Of a stretch of 64,000 nucleotides of DNA, positions 1-12,000 are shown piece by piece. Below the pieces are notes generated by a model. That model did not search any database. It had not been told where the DNA came from and worked only from the letters and a program-made list of their open reading frames with translations. This stretch comes from Numida meleagris (taxonomy: Eukaryota > Chordata > Aves > Galliformes > Numididae), in assembly GCF_002078875.1 (NCBI RefSeq), contig NC_034421.1, positions 257,955-321,954 of the forward strand, in the 5' to 3' direction. Made by a program: the position numbers and the translations under genes. Positions within the stretch are counted from its first letter, which is position 1. The number at the start of each line of letters is the position of its first letter.

Positions 1-109
1 CTTGGAAAACAAAATAACAGCAAAATTTTATCCTAATGAATATACGGGTAAAAAGGACCTTAAATAATTTCTTATTCTTCTTCGCAATTAATTTAGACCA
101 CATCTACTT

Positions 110-1033
110 ATTATATATGTTACCAATGTCTTCACTGATGATCTGGATGAGGGGATAGAGTGCACTATCAGTAAATTCGTAGATAACTCCAAACTGGGAG
201 GAAGTGTTGATCTGCACGAGAGTAGGAAGGCTCTACAGAGGGATCTGGATAAGCTGGATTGGTGGGCTGAGGCCAGTGGTATGAAGTTCATGAAGACCAA
301 GTGCCGGATCCTGCACTTTAGTTGCAGCAACCCCATGCAGTAGTACAAGCTTGGAGCTGAGTGGCTAGAAAACTGCATGCTGGAGAAGGATCTGGGAGTG
401 CTAGTCAACAGCCGGCTGAACATGAGCCAGCAGTATGCTCAGGTGGCCGTGCAGGCCAAGGGCATGGTGGCCTGTATCAGAAACAGCGCAGCCAGCAGGA
501 GCAGGGAGGTAAGTGTTCATCTTCCTGTACTCAGCTCTGATGAGGCTGCAGTTCAAGTGCTGCGTTCAGTTCTGGGCCCTTCACGACAAGAAAGACATTG
601 AGGCCCTGAAGTGTGTCCAAAGAAAGGCAACAAAGCTGTGAAGGGTCAGTCCGGAACACAAATCTTATGTGGAGCAGCTGAGAGAACTGAGATTGTTTAG
701 TCTGGAGTTGAGGAGGCTCAGGGGAACCTCCTTGAAAGGAGGATGTAGCAAGGTGGGGGTCAGCCTCTTCTCCCAGGTAACTAGCAGTAGGATGAGAGGT
801 TGTGCCAGGGAAAGTTTCTGTTGGATATTAGGAAAAATTTCTTATCAGGAAGAGTGGTGAGATATTGGAACAGGCTGCCCAGGAGGTGGTAGAGTCACCG
901 TCCCTGGAGGTGTTCAAGAAAAGGGAAGATGTGGCACTGAGAGAGATGGTTTAGTGGGCATGGTGGTGATGTGTTGATGGTTGGACTAGATGATCTTAGA
1001 GGTCTTTTCCTACCTTTATGATTCTATGATTAT
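110..1033 (+). mobile_element. CR1 LINE, 5'-truncated 3' portion
   Basis: Degenerate CR1 ORF2 C-terminal reverse-transcriptase coding sequence is readable in several frames, for example [17 protein letters not shown] near 380-440 and the [13 protein letters not shown] block near 690-720. It is followed by the CR1 3' UTR text (GGTTGGACTAGATGATCTTAGAGG) and a tail ending in ATGATTCTATGATTATA at about 1033. Stops and frameshifts show it is dead. The 5' edge is approximate. Confidence 0.9.
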
Positions 1034-2271
1034 AGCAGAAACCTGTTTCCCTGAGGTCCTGAGACCTTCATTATCCAGATTGTTTTAACCAGGGCGTATC
1101 TGTTGACTTATGGCTAGTGCAGCTGGATCTTCTTCCCGGAGTATGTATAATAGGGAAGAGAAACTGAGGCATACTCAAAAGCCAGGGAGCAGTTAAGTAT
1201 CCCAAACCATAGCAGTTGTAACTACTTTTTGAGGACAATTAAGGGAAGAATTATTTTCTTAGATGCTTAATAAAAAAGGGGGGGAAAAAAAAAGTGGGGA
1301 AAGGGGAAGAAGAAGACCAGAAACAGTAGCAATAAATGTAAGCACATAAATTTGTGTTGCTGTAATGTTTAAGAGTACAGAAATTTCATGGGTTACATTT
1401 TAGTTACAGAGGAAGTTGTGTGTTTATATTTAAATTCTAGGAACCCAAGGGCAAAGCAAAGCAATTAAAATGTTGAAGACTTAAAAATAAATTTCAGAAG
1501 CTTCAAGTAAAACACCTTTAGCTGATTAGTGGTACAATGCATCTTTAATGAGAAATAAATTAGGATTGCTTTATTTCTTAGGGGGATAAGAGGCGGCATT
1601 AGATGTCTGCATTGATATTAAAGAGCTTAGAAATAATCTAACACTGTGAGCTGGAAACTTCTATACTGCCTAATGCACAGGTAAGAACAGCAGTGAAACA
1701 AATAGTTTTGTGAAAGTCCTTTCAGGATAAACCTCATTGTAAGTGAATTTTTGTTGTAGTCCCATCACTTTTTGGGTGTATTTAGATTCTTCCCTTTGAT
1801 TTGTATGCAAGTCTCTCTATTTTTGTCAAATCATTAGTTTCTCTTGAAGTGTGTTTCTAAAGCAAACCAATATATATAAAAAGTTCAAGCTGTAAAATTT
1901 AGAATTAATTTTGAATGAGACATGTTGAAGCCACTACTTCCTGCATTTGTCCACAGCAAACAAAATTCTTTTAAAAACAAGGCTCAGAAATTCACATTAG
2001 GAAAAAAAAATCTCAGTTAACCTATTGCAACAGGATACCAAATGAATAGGAAAAAATCTATTGATTTGACAGAGCATTGCAAACATTGATGTTTGTAAAT
2101 GAATAGGATTTTGAATGTGCATTTAATGTCTGTGTTAAATTGCTATGCAGTGAAAAGGAACACTGTTTTCTCAATTGGTCTATTTCAGCTCTCAAATTGG
2201 GCCACAGTAACAAATAGCGTTCTCCCTTTTTTCTCTTGTTCTCCTTTTCCTCACTTTCTTGAAAAAGTAGT
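1034..2271. other. Intergenic AT-rich sequence, no gene seen
   Basis: No coding homology or clear repeat is seen. The one notable feature is an almost pure purine run at 1272-1317 (one T, at 1295). Confidence 0.6.
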
Positions 2272-2558
2272 TGTAGAGGAAATGCTAAGTCACGGCATGA
2301 AGCAGTGATGGAGCACCTGGTGGGAAGGCAGGGCCAGCTAGAGGAGCTCAGGTGCAAGCAATGCAATGCATCTGTATGACCGGAAGGGTGCAGCCAGGAT
2401 CCACCCCTTCCCAGCCCTCCCTTAAGGGTTGGCAGTAGAGGCAAGGGGATCTTGCTGGAGATCCCTGCGTGTCTGAGGCCCTCCAAAGGTAAGCAGTTTT
2501 TCTTCCTTTGTTTCTTTATCCACGGCTGCTGCATTTGGGCTTGTTCTCATTTGCTGCA
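2272..2558 (+). repeat. LTR-like interspersed repeat, copy A
   Basis: This about 287-bp unit begins TGTAG and ends TGCA and recurs in inverted orientation at 31468-32061. Shared blocks include GAGCACCTGGTGGGAAGGCAG, the CCCAGCCCT...AAGGGTTGGCAGT stretch and CTGCTGCATTTGGG near the end. TG...CA termini suggest an LTR, but no target-site duplication is visible, so this is inference. The minus-strand open frame across it (2058-2534) has no family resemblance. Confidence 0.6.
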
Positions 2559-5500
2559 GCCTAGGATTGTGCCACCCTGTTACTATTGCTGTACTTTCTG
2601 TCCCATTACAGCACTACAGAAATTGAAACTAACCATTACTGTGTTGAGACAATGCACTCCTAAAGAACAGATTTTTCATGAAGGATAGCTCTGCTCCTTA
2701 CCACTGTTTTTAATGATACTGTCATCTAAAACTTTTTGAAGGAAAATGTAGAAATCTGTAGTCTGAACAAAATATACCGAAATGCACTGAGTAAGTACAA
2801 TAATCCCTGTTGTTGAAATTTATTTTTGGTAACAAACCACTTCACTTTTACTGTAGTAAAATGAAATACGTTGGAATTACACTCTTATAGTCATTGTATT
2901 CCTTAAAAACAAACAAAAACAAACAAACAAAAAACAAGTAATGGTAGGGAGAATAACAGTCTACAAAGCTCATTGTCTACATTGCTCGTCTCCAGGTGGA
3001 TCTCATTGCTCTGACAATTAAAGTTTCACAAAAAGTCATAGCTGCTATCTTGTGAGTCAAATCAGGCATGCCTTAGATCACCCTGTTTTATTACTGCAGT
3101 TTGTGCATACTTAAAAGGGCCTGATGGGATCTGTGGAGCTTGGAAGAGGAAGTCTGCCCTGGTTTTAACACCTTGAATATCATGGCAGTGGGGGAACCTA
3201 CTTTCAGGCTGTATTAACTAGTCTTTATGTGGTTGTTAACAGGGAAAATTGGTCCATGTTGTATTGCTGTGAATATTTGTGTTTGACAAATGCCATAGAG
3301 GAGCCACTTTCCAGCAGAGAACTGACCAAATAGCCTTTGGCGTAGCCAGTGTCCCTTAGGAGCACCAGGGTGGGACTGCTGCCAACTTCTAGCCAAGTAG
3401 GCAGCCAGTAGCACATAAGGGGGTCTTCCCTGTTCTGTTTCATCTCTTTGCTGTGCCTCTGTGTTCACTGCTAGCCTTCCAGTTTGCACTCTGCTGCACA
3501 GGACATGAGGCCACAAGGTGACAGCTCAGGTCCCAGGCTGTTGATTTCTACCTAGTCCTACTGCATGGAGTCTCAGTCATCCTATCTTGGATTTAAAACA
3601 CAATTGTGAGATAAGCATACAGGTGTGGGATTGTCTGAAGGGAGATGGTAGTATAGAATGTCAGGAATTTTACAGACTGTGCATACAATGTTTGTATCAG
3701 CTTCTCTCCTGCTTCTACTGTGGTGGAGTCCAGCAATGAGATGTGTTGGGAGTGCTGACTGCTTTTTCCAGCTTTGTAAAAAAAGAGATAGAAGAGTTGT
3801 CCTTATGCACTGTGTCCTGTTAGCATCCTCTTGGCTTCAGTGCTTGTAGTGTGCTGAATGAGCCATATTCTTCTGTGGTAATACTAGCTTCATCTCACGT
3901 ATATCTGAACACAAGTCACTGGTTTCCTAGTTGGTGTGCTGTTGGCCCATTATTCAGGAGGTTCTTGGACAGAGAAGTTGCTATATTTAGGACTGGTGAT
4001 TTTGGTTCATTAGAGCAGTATATGATACCTTTCTATATACCTCTGCCTTTTTTTATATGAATTGGGAGAGAAAGATTTGCATATGCACAGATAATCCCAT
4101 TACGTATTAATTTAACAGGCCACTTGGTATTTTTTTTTTTTTTTTACACTATGCCTTTCTAAACAATGTTCAAGACAGGCATGCATTTAGAAGGTGGATG
4201 TTTCAATTGCTGGCTACCCAAAAGTGAAATAACAACACTATTGTTTTAACTAGGATGAGGCTTTAATTGGTCTCCTAGAGGAGAAAAGGCTGATGATTAG
4301 TAGAAATGTACTAAACTATCTGCATTTGACAAATGGCTAATGGAAGAACTTAATTTTAGAGACACAAATGAAAATGTCAATTAAAAACAAGTAATGCTGT
4401 AAATTGGCTCGTTTTTTGCTTTCCTTTTAAAAGAAGTGCTGTGTATGTTTTTCTTGTTGCTTGAAAATATTTTGGTTTGTCTCTGTTGCCCTTGTTCTGT
4501 GCTTTTTATTTCTGAATCTCTGGCACCAGAGCTGGATTTCAAGTAGTCAGGAGGCCAATTTAGTACTCCAGTCTAATGCTTTTTCTTCATTGTAAGTTTA
4601 TTTTTCTTTTTTTTTTTTAAACAGTATTTTCCAATGAAAACGTGTCCAAGAGCTCTGTGGTTGCATTTATCAGCTCTGAATTTCCTAATCTTCAGATGAC
4701 TGAGTATATACTTTGTGGGGCTGGGGAGAACAGAACTGGAAGGTGTGCAAACTACTACCAAGACATTGCTCTCTAGTAAGGAGAAATCATTTTGATTGCT
4801 GAAACATAATCTAAAAAGCTTTTCCAAAACAAATCTGCAAGTCTTTCCTTGTTCAAGACCTGCTTGTTATAACTCTGCTGACTGTCCTTTCAAGATACCG
4901 CTGGAACAAACTTAAGCAAAGTGGATGTGGAAGCTGCCATGTCTTTGCTTGCCTTCTGGGTGAAAAGAGCTGTAGCAACAGATTCACATCTTTGTCCTTC
5001 TATTTGTTTTCTTGTATCAGCTTACTTTTTAATAGACGTCTCATCTTTCCTAAAGAATCTGGTCTTCTGCAGGATGTTATTTTGGCAGTGGTTCATGGTA
5101 ATCAAGACCACTGTCAGCCTAAACTACTCATCTCCTTGATTCCCAGCGGTGCATTCCACTATCTACCAATGATGGTAGACATCTCATGTGTCAGGTTAGA
5201 ACAGGAAAAGAAGGAAGGTCCTACGAACTGCAGAATGTTATTGAATGGGAAATTCCCTTTTTATAATTTTCTAATGCAAACTGGTATTTCTACACGTTGA
5301 GAATGTGTATGGTAAACAGCTGATGTCAGTGCTTGGCAGGCAAGCTTTCTGCTAAGTATATGCAAATGTTTCCCATTGTTTTCAATGGTATCACTGTGTT
5401 CAAATGGCAGCTGCAAAGAAGGATTAATGAGGGCATTACAGAAAGCAGCTTATTCACAGCATTAACATTAGCTAAAACAATGACGTGTGAGCCTTCAAAG

Positions 5501-8443
5501 GCTTGTACAGTGACATACATAGACAGAGGAACTGCATTTTTAAATGCTGAAGTGCTTAGTTTTCAATGTGCCCTATATTTGCTTATGATAGATACATCTC
5601 TAATTACTAGTTCACAGAAGAATTAAATTAGCAACTTGGGATAATGTTTGGAAAAACAGACACTAACTAGAAAACAAGTTGCAGTGTGGGGGTAAGAGAG
5701 CAGTCACTGAAGCAAAGAAGCAGGGTGAGCATAGGACTCTCAGTCTGCAAACTGAGATGGTAGAGGAGGCTTCACTTCTATCACTGCCCATTCCCAACAT
5801 AAAATGTCATTATTTTTTTATGAGACATCAAGCATTTACTTTCTTTCTTGAAAGATTCAGAAGAAGCATTTTCTTAAGTTTGCTGCGTACACTCAAACTG
5901 GTAAACCAAGACTGATCTCAAAGATCAGTCCTGTTCATAGGTCTCCACATCAGACTCTACTTCATTATGTAATATTTGGTTACTTTCACAGATTGCTCTG
6001 GTGTTCTAATGTGAATTTTCCACATTTAATGAGTCATCGGAGGTCATCTCAGCCTGTTACTGGCTTCAGGAAACTAGGATGAATTGTGGTCACCTGATTT
6101 TTTTTTTTTCTTTGCGACAGAAATGAATGAGAATTTACTTGCTCTTTATTTCATAAGCAGTTTGAACTTTTGTATCATCTTGCTTTAAAGCCAGTCATTT
6201 GCTGACAGAGAGCTACCATTATCAGCCCTACTGCAGATACAAAAATAATGCTGTCAACATCAAAAGATGTTTTCTTAAATGATAATTAGTGTCTCTGTGG
6301 GTGGATTGTTTCATAATTTAACACAATATGAGTTATTTTTCTCTATAAAAACAAGATGATGCACTCTGACCGTGAAGACCTCTGCCATTTGTAATTAGTT
6401 AAGGCATCAGTATTAATTATAAATTAGCTGATTATACTAAGACAGTTAATCCAACAACATTTTTCATTTATGTAGGTAAAAAAAAAAAAAGCACATTCCA
6501 AGTAAAAGAATTATTTGCAATATAAAATAATCTTTTTAAATTGAACTTAAGATTTGTACTTGAGCAATATTTTTTACAGCAGAATGCTACAGAATTTCTT
6601 GCAATGAAATGACACTTAAGAAGTGGAAAAATGATTTACAAATAAGAACTAGAATGCTTATACAAATATTTCTGTTGTATATTAGTACACTGTAACCATG
6701 AAAATAAAATTACAGAGCTCTATAATACCACTACTATTAATGTTTTCATACTTGTGGAAAGACTGTCTCCTGAAGTTATGCTTCTAGGAACCATCTCCCA
6801 AGATTCATATATTCAGTTAAAATTACATCCTTCAATAAACAGGCATATGAAAAACACACCTCCTCCGTTCACCTTTACAATACTGCGCCAGAGCAGGGAG
6901 CGTACTTGCTTGGTTTGTCTCAGGTCCCTCTGCTGAACTTCTTCAGCCTTAAGATGTAAACTGACATACTGAAATACTATTTTTCTCTCTGCAAAACATA
7001 ATCTAGCATCACCTTGTTCTTGAAACTTTTCATAACCTGTGATTACTCAATATAAGCTATATAAGACTAAATGTTAACAGTTGTCAGAGGTTTCAAAGAT
7101 ACATAAGTACACAGATTTTAAAAATAATTTTTAACTATTAAACTAATTAACTGCTTAACTTCCAGTGAAACTTCCTTCTGAGTGCTTAGCTAGCCTTAGA
7201 TTTTAACTCCTGTTTTCCAGATGTTTCCTTGAAAATGAATCTGTGAAAACATTAAACTAATCAAAAGCAGACGGAAATTAAAAGCAAGATCGTTTTCTTT
7301 CTTTTAGAATCAAACATTACCTATGCTTAGGTTATTATGAGATGGTAGCTCACGTTTGGTACAGTCCAGTTGCAGGTACTGCTGTTTTATTGGCAAAAGA
7401 AAACAGCTCAAAATACGACAGATATTTTTAAAATCTAATGAGCCCCACATAGAGTTTGAACAAGCCCCTCAAATAAAATGTTGTGAATAAAATGTAATGA
7501 AACTGTGCTGTCTTCAACACAGTATTTCACCTCCTGCACTGTATTTAAATACCTCTGTGCTCTGAGGAATGATGATGCATGTGAGTATACATAAAAATGA
7601 GTAGAGTGCATTGCTTTTTCAGACAGTATTGTTTCCATCCTTCCATCTTCAGGTGATAAAGCTGTGGTATCTGTATTTCTAGATGACTTGGGGCCCAGGT
7701 TATAATGTGTTCAAATTATCACTTAAAATAGAGATATGAGTTAATTACATGAAGATCTTTTTCTCTTATTTAACAGTAAACAAATCAGACATACTTGCTA
7801 AAAAAAATCAGGTAGATTACAGCTCATAAATTTAAAATGCATTTTTTCTCCTCTTTATACATGTTTTTTTTTTTTTCCAAGACTTATTTCAGTGAATAAT
7901 TTTTTTAAGGTTTTCAAGATTCAAAGGCTATAATATTTCAACAAGGCACTTTTAAATCGCATTTAGTAATCAAAGTTCTCCACTTGTCTAGGAATCAAAA
8001 AGTGACTTTATTCTGCACAAGATTTTCTCTCTATCCAGTTATTCTAACTTGTGAACATGCAGCAATAATCTATACTAATTTAATGGTGATTAGATTTCAA
8101 AAGGAAAATATCTTTTCCATCTGTAGTTTCTCTCAGTGTCATCTATTGTAGCCTCATTAATACACTTTTCATTATATAAGATAAGGCTATAACAGAAACC
8201 CAAGCTGTGACTCTGCATAACAGAATGTATTTGCTCTCCTATTGCTGCTTGCTCTCAAGAACTAAAAAAAATGAAAGAATAGGAAAGGGGATAAAACACA
8301 ACCTCTAGGTATCAAGATCTGATTCAAGTTTGCTAAACGTCAGCTGTAGTCTAATGATTCCACTGACTTTTTGAGATTTCTTTCTATAAAGTTACAAATG
8401 TGGGTTTTTTTATTGTCTAGAGTGTAACTGAAGTGAGTACATC

Positions 8444-8461
8444 TATTTATTTATTTATTTT
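8444..8461. repeat. TATT microsatellite
   Basis: Four tandem TATT units are seen. On the CPPED1 strand this creates overlapping AATAAA hexamers, which could serve as alternative polyadenylation signals. Confidence 0.7.
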
Positions 8462-8672
8462 GTCTTGTCAAATATCAAATGAAAGTAAGTCTTCAGTTGA
8501 AGCGTTACCTAGAACTACTACTCTCACTCTCAGATATACTTCCTATTTATTTAGAATGCCTTATCCATGAGGAAAGTATAAAATCTCAGAACAGAGAAAT
8601 GTTTTCAGTGATACACATTATTTTTCCATGTTCCTCATAGGTCTCATTAAAAAAAAAAGTCAATAACTTTGT

Positions 8673-8678
8673 TTTATT
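8673..8678 (-). promoter_or_regulatory. Candidate CPPED1 polyadenylation signal (AATAAA on minus strand)
   Basis: The plus strand reads TTTATT here, which is AATAAA on the gene strand, about 155 nt past the stop codon. It is the first AATAAA seen downstream. More TTTATT hexamers follow near 8408 and in the TATT repeat at 8444-8461, so the true 3' end cannot be fixed from sequence alone. Confidence 0.3.
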
Positions 8679-8832
8679 ATTTAGGATGATAACAAATAGT
8701 TGTTCGTGGGCATGGTGCGCAAGCAGACATTTGTTTTCAGTGTGTGGAAACTTTCTGAAACTGTTCCTGTTTGTCTAATAATTACGGACAAAATCACATA
8801 AACCACTTGAGTTAAAAGAGATTTGACATAGC

Positions 8833-9065
8833 CTAATTTTGCTTAGCAAGCATATCCACCATCTCCTTCTCTAAGCCCTGGCTGCTCAACTCATCTAAAC
8901 TGTAGTATCTGTGAACAATCTTTTCATCTGTGACAAGGACCACTCGAAGCCCATGTTTATCTTCTCCCAGCTGACATCCTATTGCCGATGAAACCACCAT
9001 TTCCAGTCCTCTGTAGCACCCTCCAGCATTCCTATGGTAATGTCCTGAAAACACAGCTTTAATGC
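8833..9065 (-). CDS. CPPED1: CPPED1 coding exon 4 (residues 239-315 and stop)
   Basis: The exon follows a T-rich tract and CCAAACAG acceptor and reads [15 protein letters not shown] at its start, giving the last metal-binding motif, G246-H-Y-H249. It continues through [12 protein letters not shown] and [12 protein letters not shown], both near-identical to human CPPED1, and ends at MLAKQN with a TAG stop at 8835-8833. The C-terminus is one residue longer overall than human. Confidence 0.97.
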
Positions 9066-12000
9066 CTGTTTGGAAAAAAAAAAAGCATATATTTAGTTAG
9101 CATTTGCAGTTCATATATAAAATGTGTTTGTACTAAAAGGCACTACTGGGGTTGTAGAGAAAATTCAATACTAAGTACAGGTGTGATGATTATCTTCAGT
9201 TCTTAGTGGTTCATAAAGCATGAAATTAAAAGGAAACCATTTACCTGAATTTGCGTTTGAAACAAATAATTAGTTAACAGCAATAAATTGTAACCATAAT
9301 AAACAATTAGTAAAAAGAATGATGTTATGCTCCACTAGCTTTGTTTAGGGTTATTGGATTCCCACTTCTTTATGCTTGCTGCAAGGTGTTTGTCATCTTG
9401 CTACTCCTCCTTGTTAGAAAGGAGGAACACCAGAAGAAGCTGATTTAAATTTAGAAAAAAAAGTAATAAAAAAACGCCTGAAGAATTATGTTTTGGAAAC
9501 ATAAGCTGAAAGCTAAGAAGTACAGAATTGTCAGTTAATATGCAGAAAATTCACTAAGGAGAACTTAAAGCTATTTATCCAGGGCTAGTGACCTTAAAAA
9601 AAAAAAAAAAAAGTAAAACAGATAAAAACATAGATAATTTGTAATCTATTTTCAAAGGCATTTAAGGTTTAATCAGAGAAACCTAATGTGCTGTTCCATG
9701 CTTAACATGAAAGGTAGCACACATGTAGTTCTGATCAAGTAGTAGTCCAGGAATGGGTTGTTTGTGAGTTACTATAACAGTAAGTGACATAAAAAATGCC
9801 AGGAACAACTGATCTTGCTTTCAGAGTAAATTCTGGAAGAGATTAGAGGCAATGTAAAATCAGAGAGCTGTGACTAGGAACACAATTATAACTTCACAAG
9901 AAAATCCTCATTTTCTCAGCCAGAATACCTTCCACCTTTTCTCCTGCAGTAGGTTTAGACTCAGTTCACCATTGTTAAGTGATAGGAAAGCAGGTGAACT
10001 TGTCTTAAGACTTAAGTTGGCTACATACATCTGTCCTTTGCTTTCAGGGGAGACAGAAAGCGATTTGAAGACTGATGTAAAATACATAAACTAGGATCAA
10101 TCTATAGTTAAAAATTAAGCAGCTTGGGAAGCATAATATAAATTATTCTGCTATGTGTTTAGTAAAACCTAGATAGCCTTTTGTATTTCAAAATCTAAAC
10201 CTTACTCAGATAGCAAATGACTCAAGATGGAAATGAGAGAATGAAGCAACCTTTACATTGAACAGTGGTATATGAAGGTCATTGCCAAGTGGAACTATCT
10301 GTAATCCTATTTATCAGTACTGATTCTTTTTGTTCTGTGTAACGCACGCCTAGCTGGTGTGACAGTTACCCTTGTAAGTCAGCATAATAACATGGAGAGC
10401 TTGCTCTTGGCTGCAGGAACCTAGCAAAACAGTCAATTTTTTTTTTCCCCTTGAGATAAATCCAATAAGAATACCTCGAAAAGTGACAGTGTGACATAAT
10501 GGGTTCTTAACAGACATTGTGCGCTTTCTATATTGTTTTCATCTTTAGACTTACATTATAAGGATGTTTTAAAACTGACGCTATAGTCAGTTTGAGAGCG
10601 AGTTTCTCAGCAGCTCCATGTTGCAGCTTATTGCAGTGACTGTCTAATATGACATCCTTAAACAATTCAGGCAGAAGAACACTGTGTTTCCTTCTCATTA
10701 TGTGCATGTATCCAAGCCTTGGGGCTACACTTGCCTCCCCTCCATGCCCCTGTACTCATTGCTGAACCGCGAGGCAGCATCGGCCCACAAAGAGCTGTTT
10801 TGGTGTGGCTGGGCATCCTGTCCAATACAGAAAGAGAAACTGAACTTTGTGGGAACTTTATGTATGACATCTTCCTTGTTAGAATGTGACCTATCTTCCT
10901 TTGTGGCAGCACTTTTAAGAGTGAGCCAGCTTAGAGATGTCTGTAAAGGATCTATGGATATAGCATTTTCCTGTCCTTCAAGCACGCAACAAATAACCGA
11001 TATCTTCAGTAATATTCTAGATTCCACCCTCAGGCACATAACTATCATGGACTTGACAGGCTCTTGGTCTTTACCTGCAGAGTTAAGCTGTAACTTGGTC
11101 CCCAAAGATGGAACATTTAGGAACTGAAAGTTTGGCTTGCTTGCTTACTACACCAGCTCGATCTGTAAAATATCTTTACTAGTTTCTACTCAGTGACAGG
11201 GCTACTATGGTAACATAAATTTATTTTAATATTTTCCACTTTTCCTGCAGGTAAGCAAAACTACCTTCAGATGGTGAAAAAGTTAGGAAAAAAATAACAC
11301 TCAAAATCATAGCGAGATGCAAATTACGTGTGACGCTTTTAGTAAGAGAAAAAAGTGTGTTGTAAGGGAAATAAGTACTCCTATTTTAATAGAAGCATCA
11401 GCATTCCTAAAGTAACATCTTTCCACCATCCACAGACTTTAACCTTTAGCAATGAAAGACGACCAAAAGTCAAGACTTGTATCATCACATATGTAAACCA
11501 AACCCCGGCCTACAGTTTTAGTGTAATTAGAAGGATAACGGATAAAAAGGCAGTGAAACAACTTCAGTTATACTATAAGAAAAAACAAAATCTCCCACTG
11601 TCTGAGAGTTCACGAGATTTCTGAGGTACCTACCTCAGGCAAATACTGCAACTTCACCTCAACTATGATTAGCATCTGCTACCTGCCTGCACCCAAGAAG
11701 GTATTTTGGAAAAGAACTGAAATAAGAGCAATTGATAAACACTGCAAATGTGATACCTCACCAACAGAGCATGTGATTTAAAAATTATTTTACTTCCTGT
11801 TGGCTATGTGAGGCAGACTGTGTAAGCAAGCTGCTGTTTATGGGCACTCTTTATTCAGATTCTCTATTTTAGCAGATATTTGTCATTCAGATCCTAATTC
11901 CCCTGCATGGGTATTCCATGCTGAAATGCCCTTGTGGAATGAAGTGCTCTGGATCAGTCTCTGCTAGAATTAGTATTTGTCTTAGGTATCTCCCAGTGAA

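Larger units (their letters stand above)
2559..8832. other. Sequence 3' of CPPED1: presumed 3' UTR and intergenic DNA
   Basis: No second gene is recognisable. The CPPED1 3' UTR must occupy the upper end, but its limit is unknown. Small structures are a 9-bp perfect hairpin at 5910-5930, a TATT run at 8444-8461 and scattered A/T tracts. Short open frames (for example at 4992-5300 and 5333-5626) show no homology I recognise. Confidence 0.5.

Noticed and set aside
88..423. Minus-strand open frame of 111 codons
   Set aside because: It is the reverse of a plus-strand CR1 copy and not a gene.
10684..11127. Open frames of 147 (plus) and 126 (minus) codons facing each other
   Set aside because: No recognisable domain, no homology I know, and open on both strands, which suggests base composition rather than coding. 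It lies within a CPPED1 intron.
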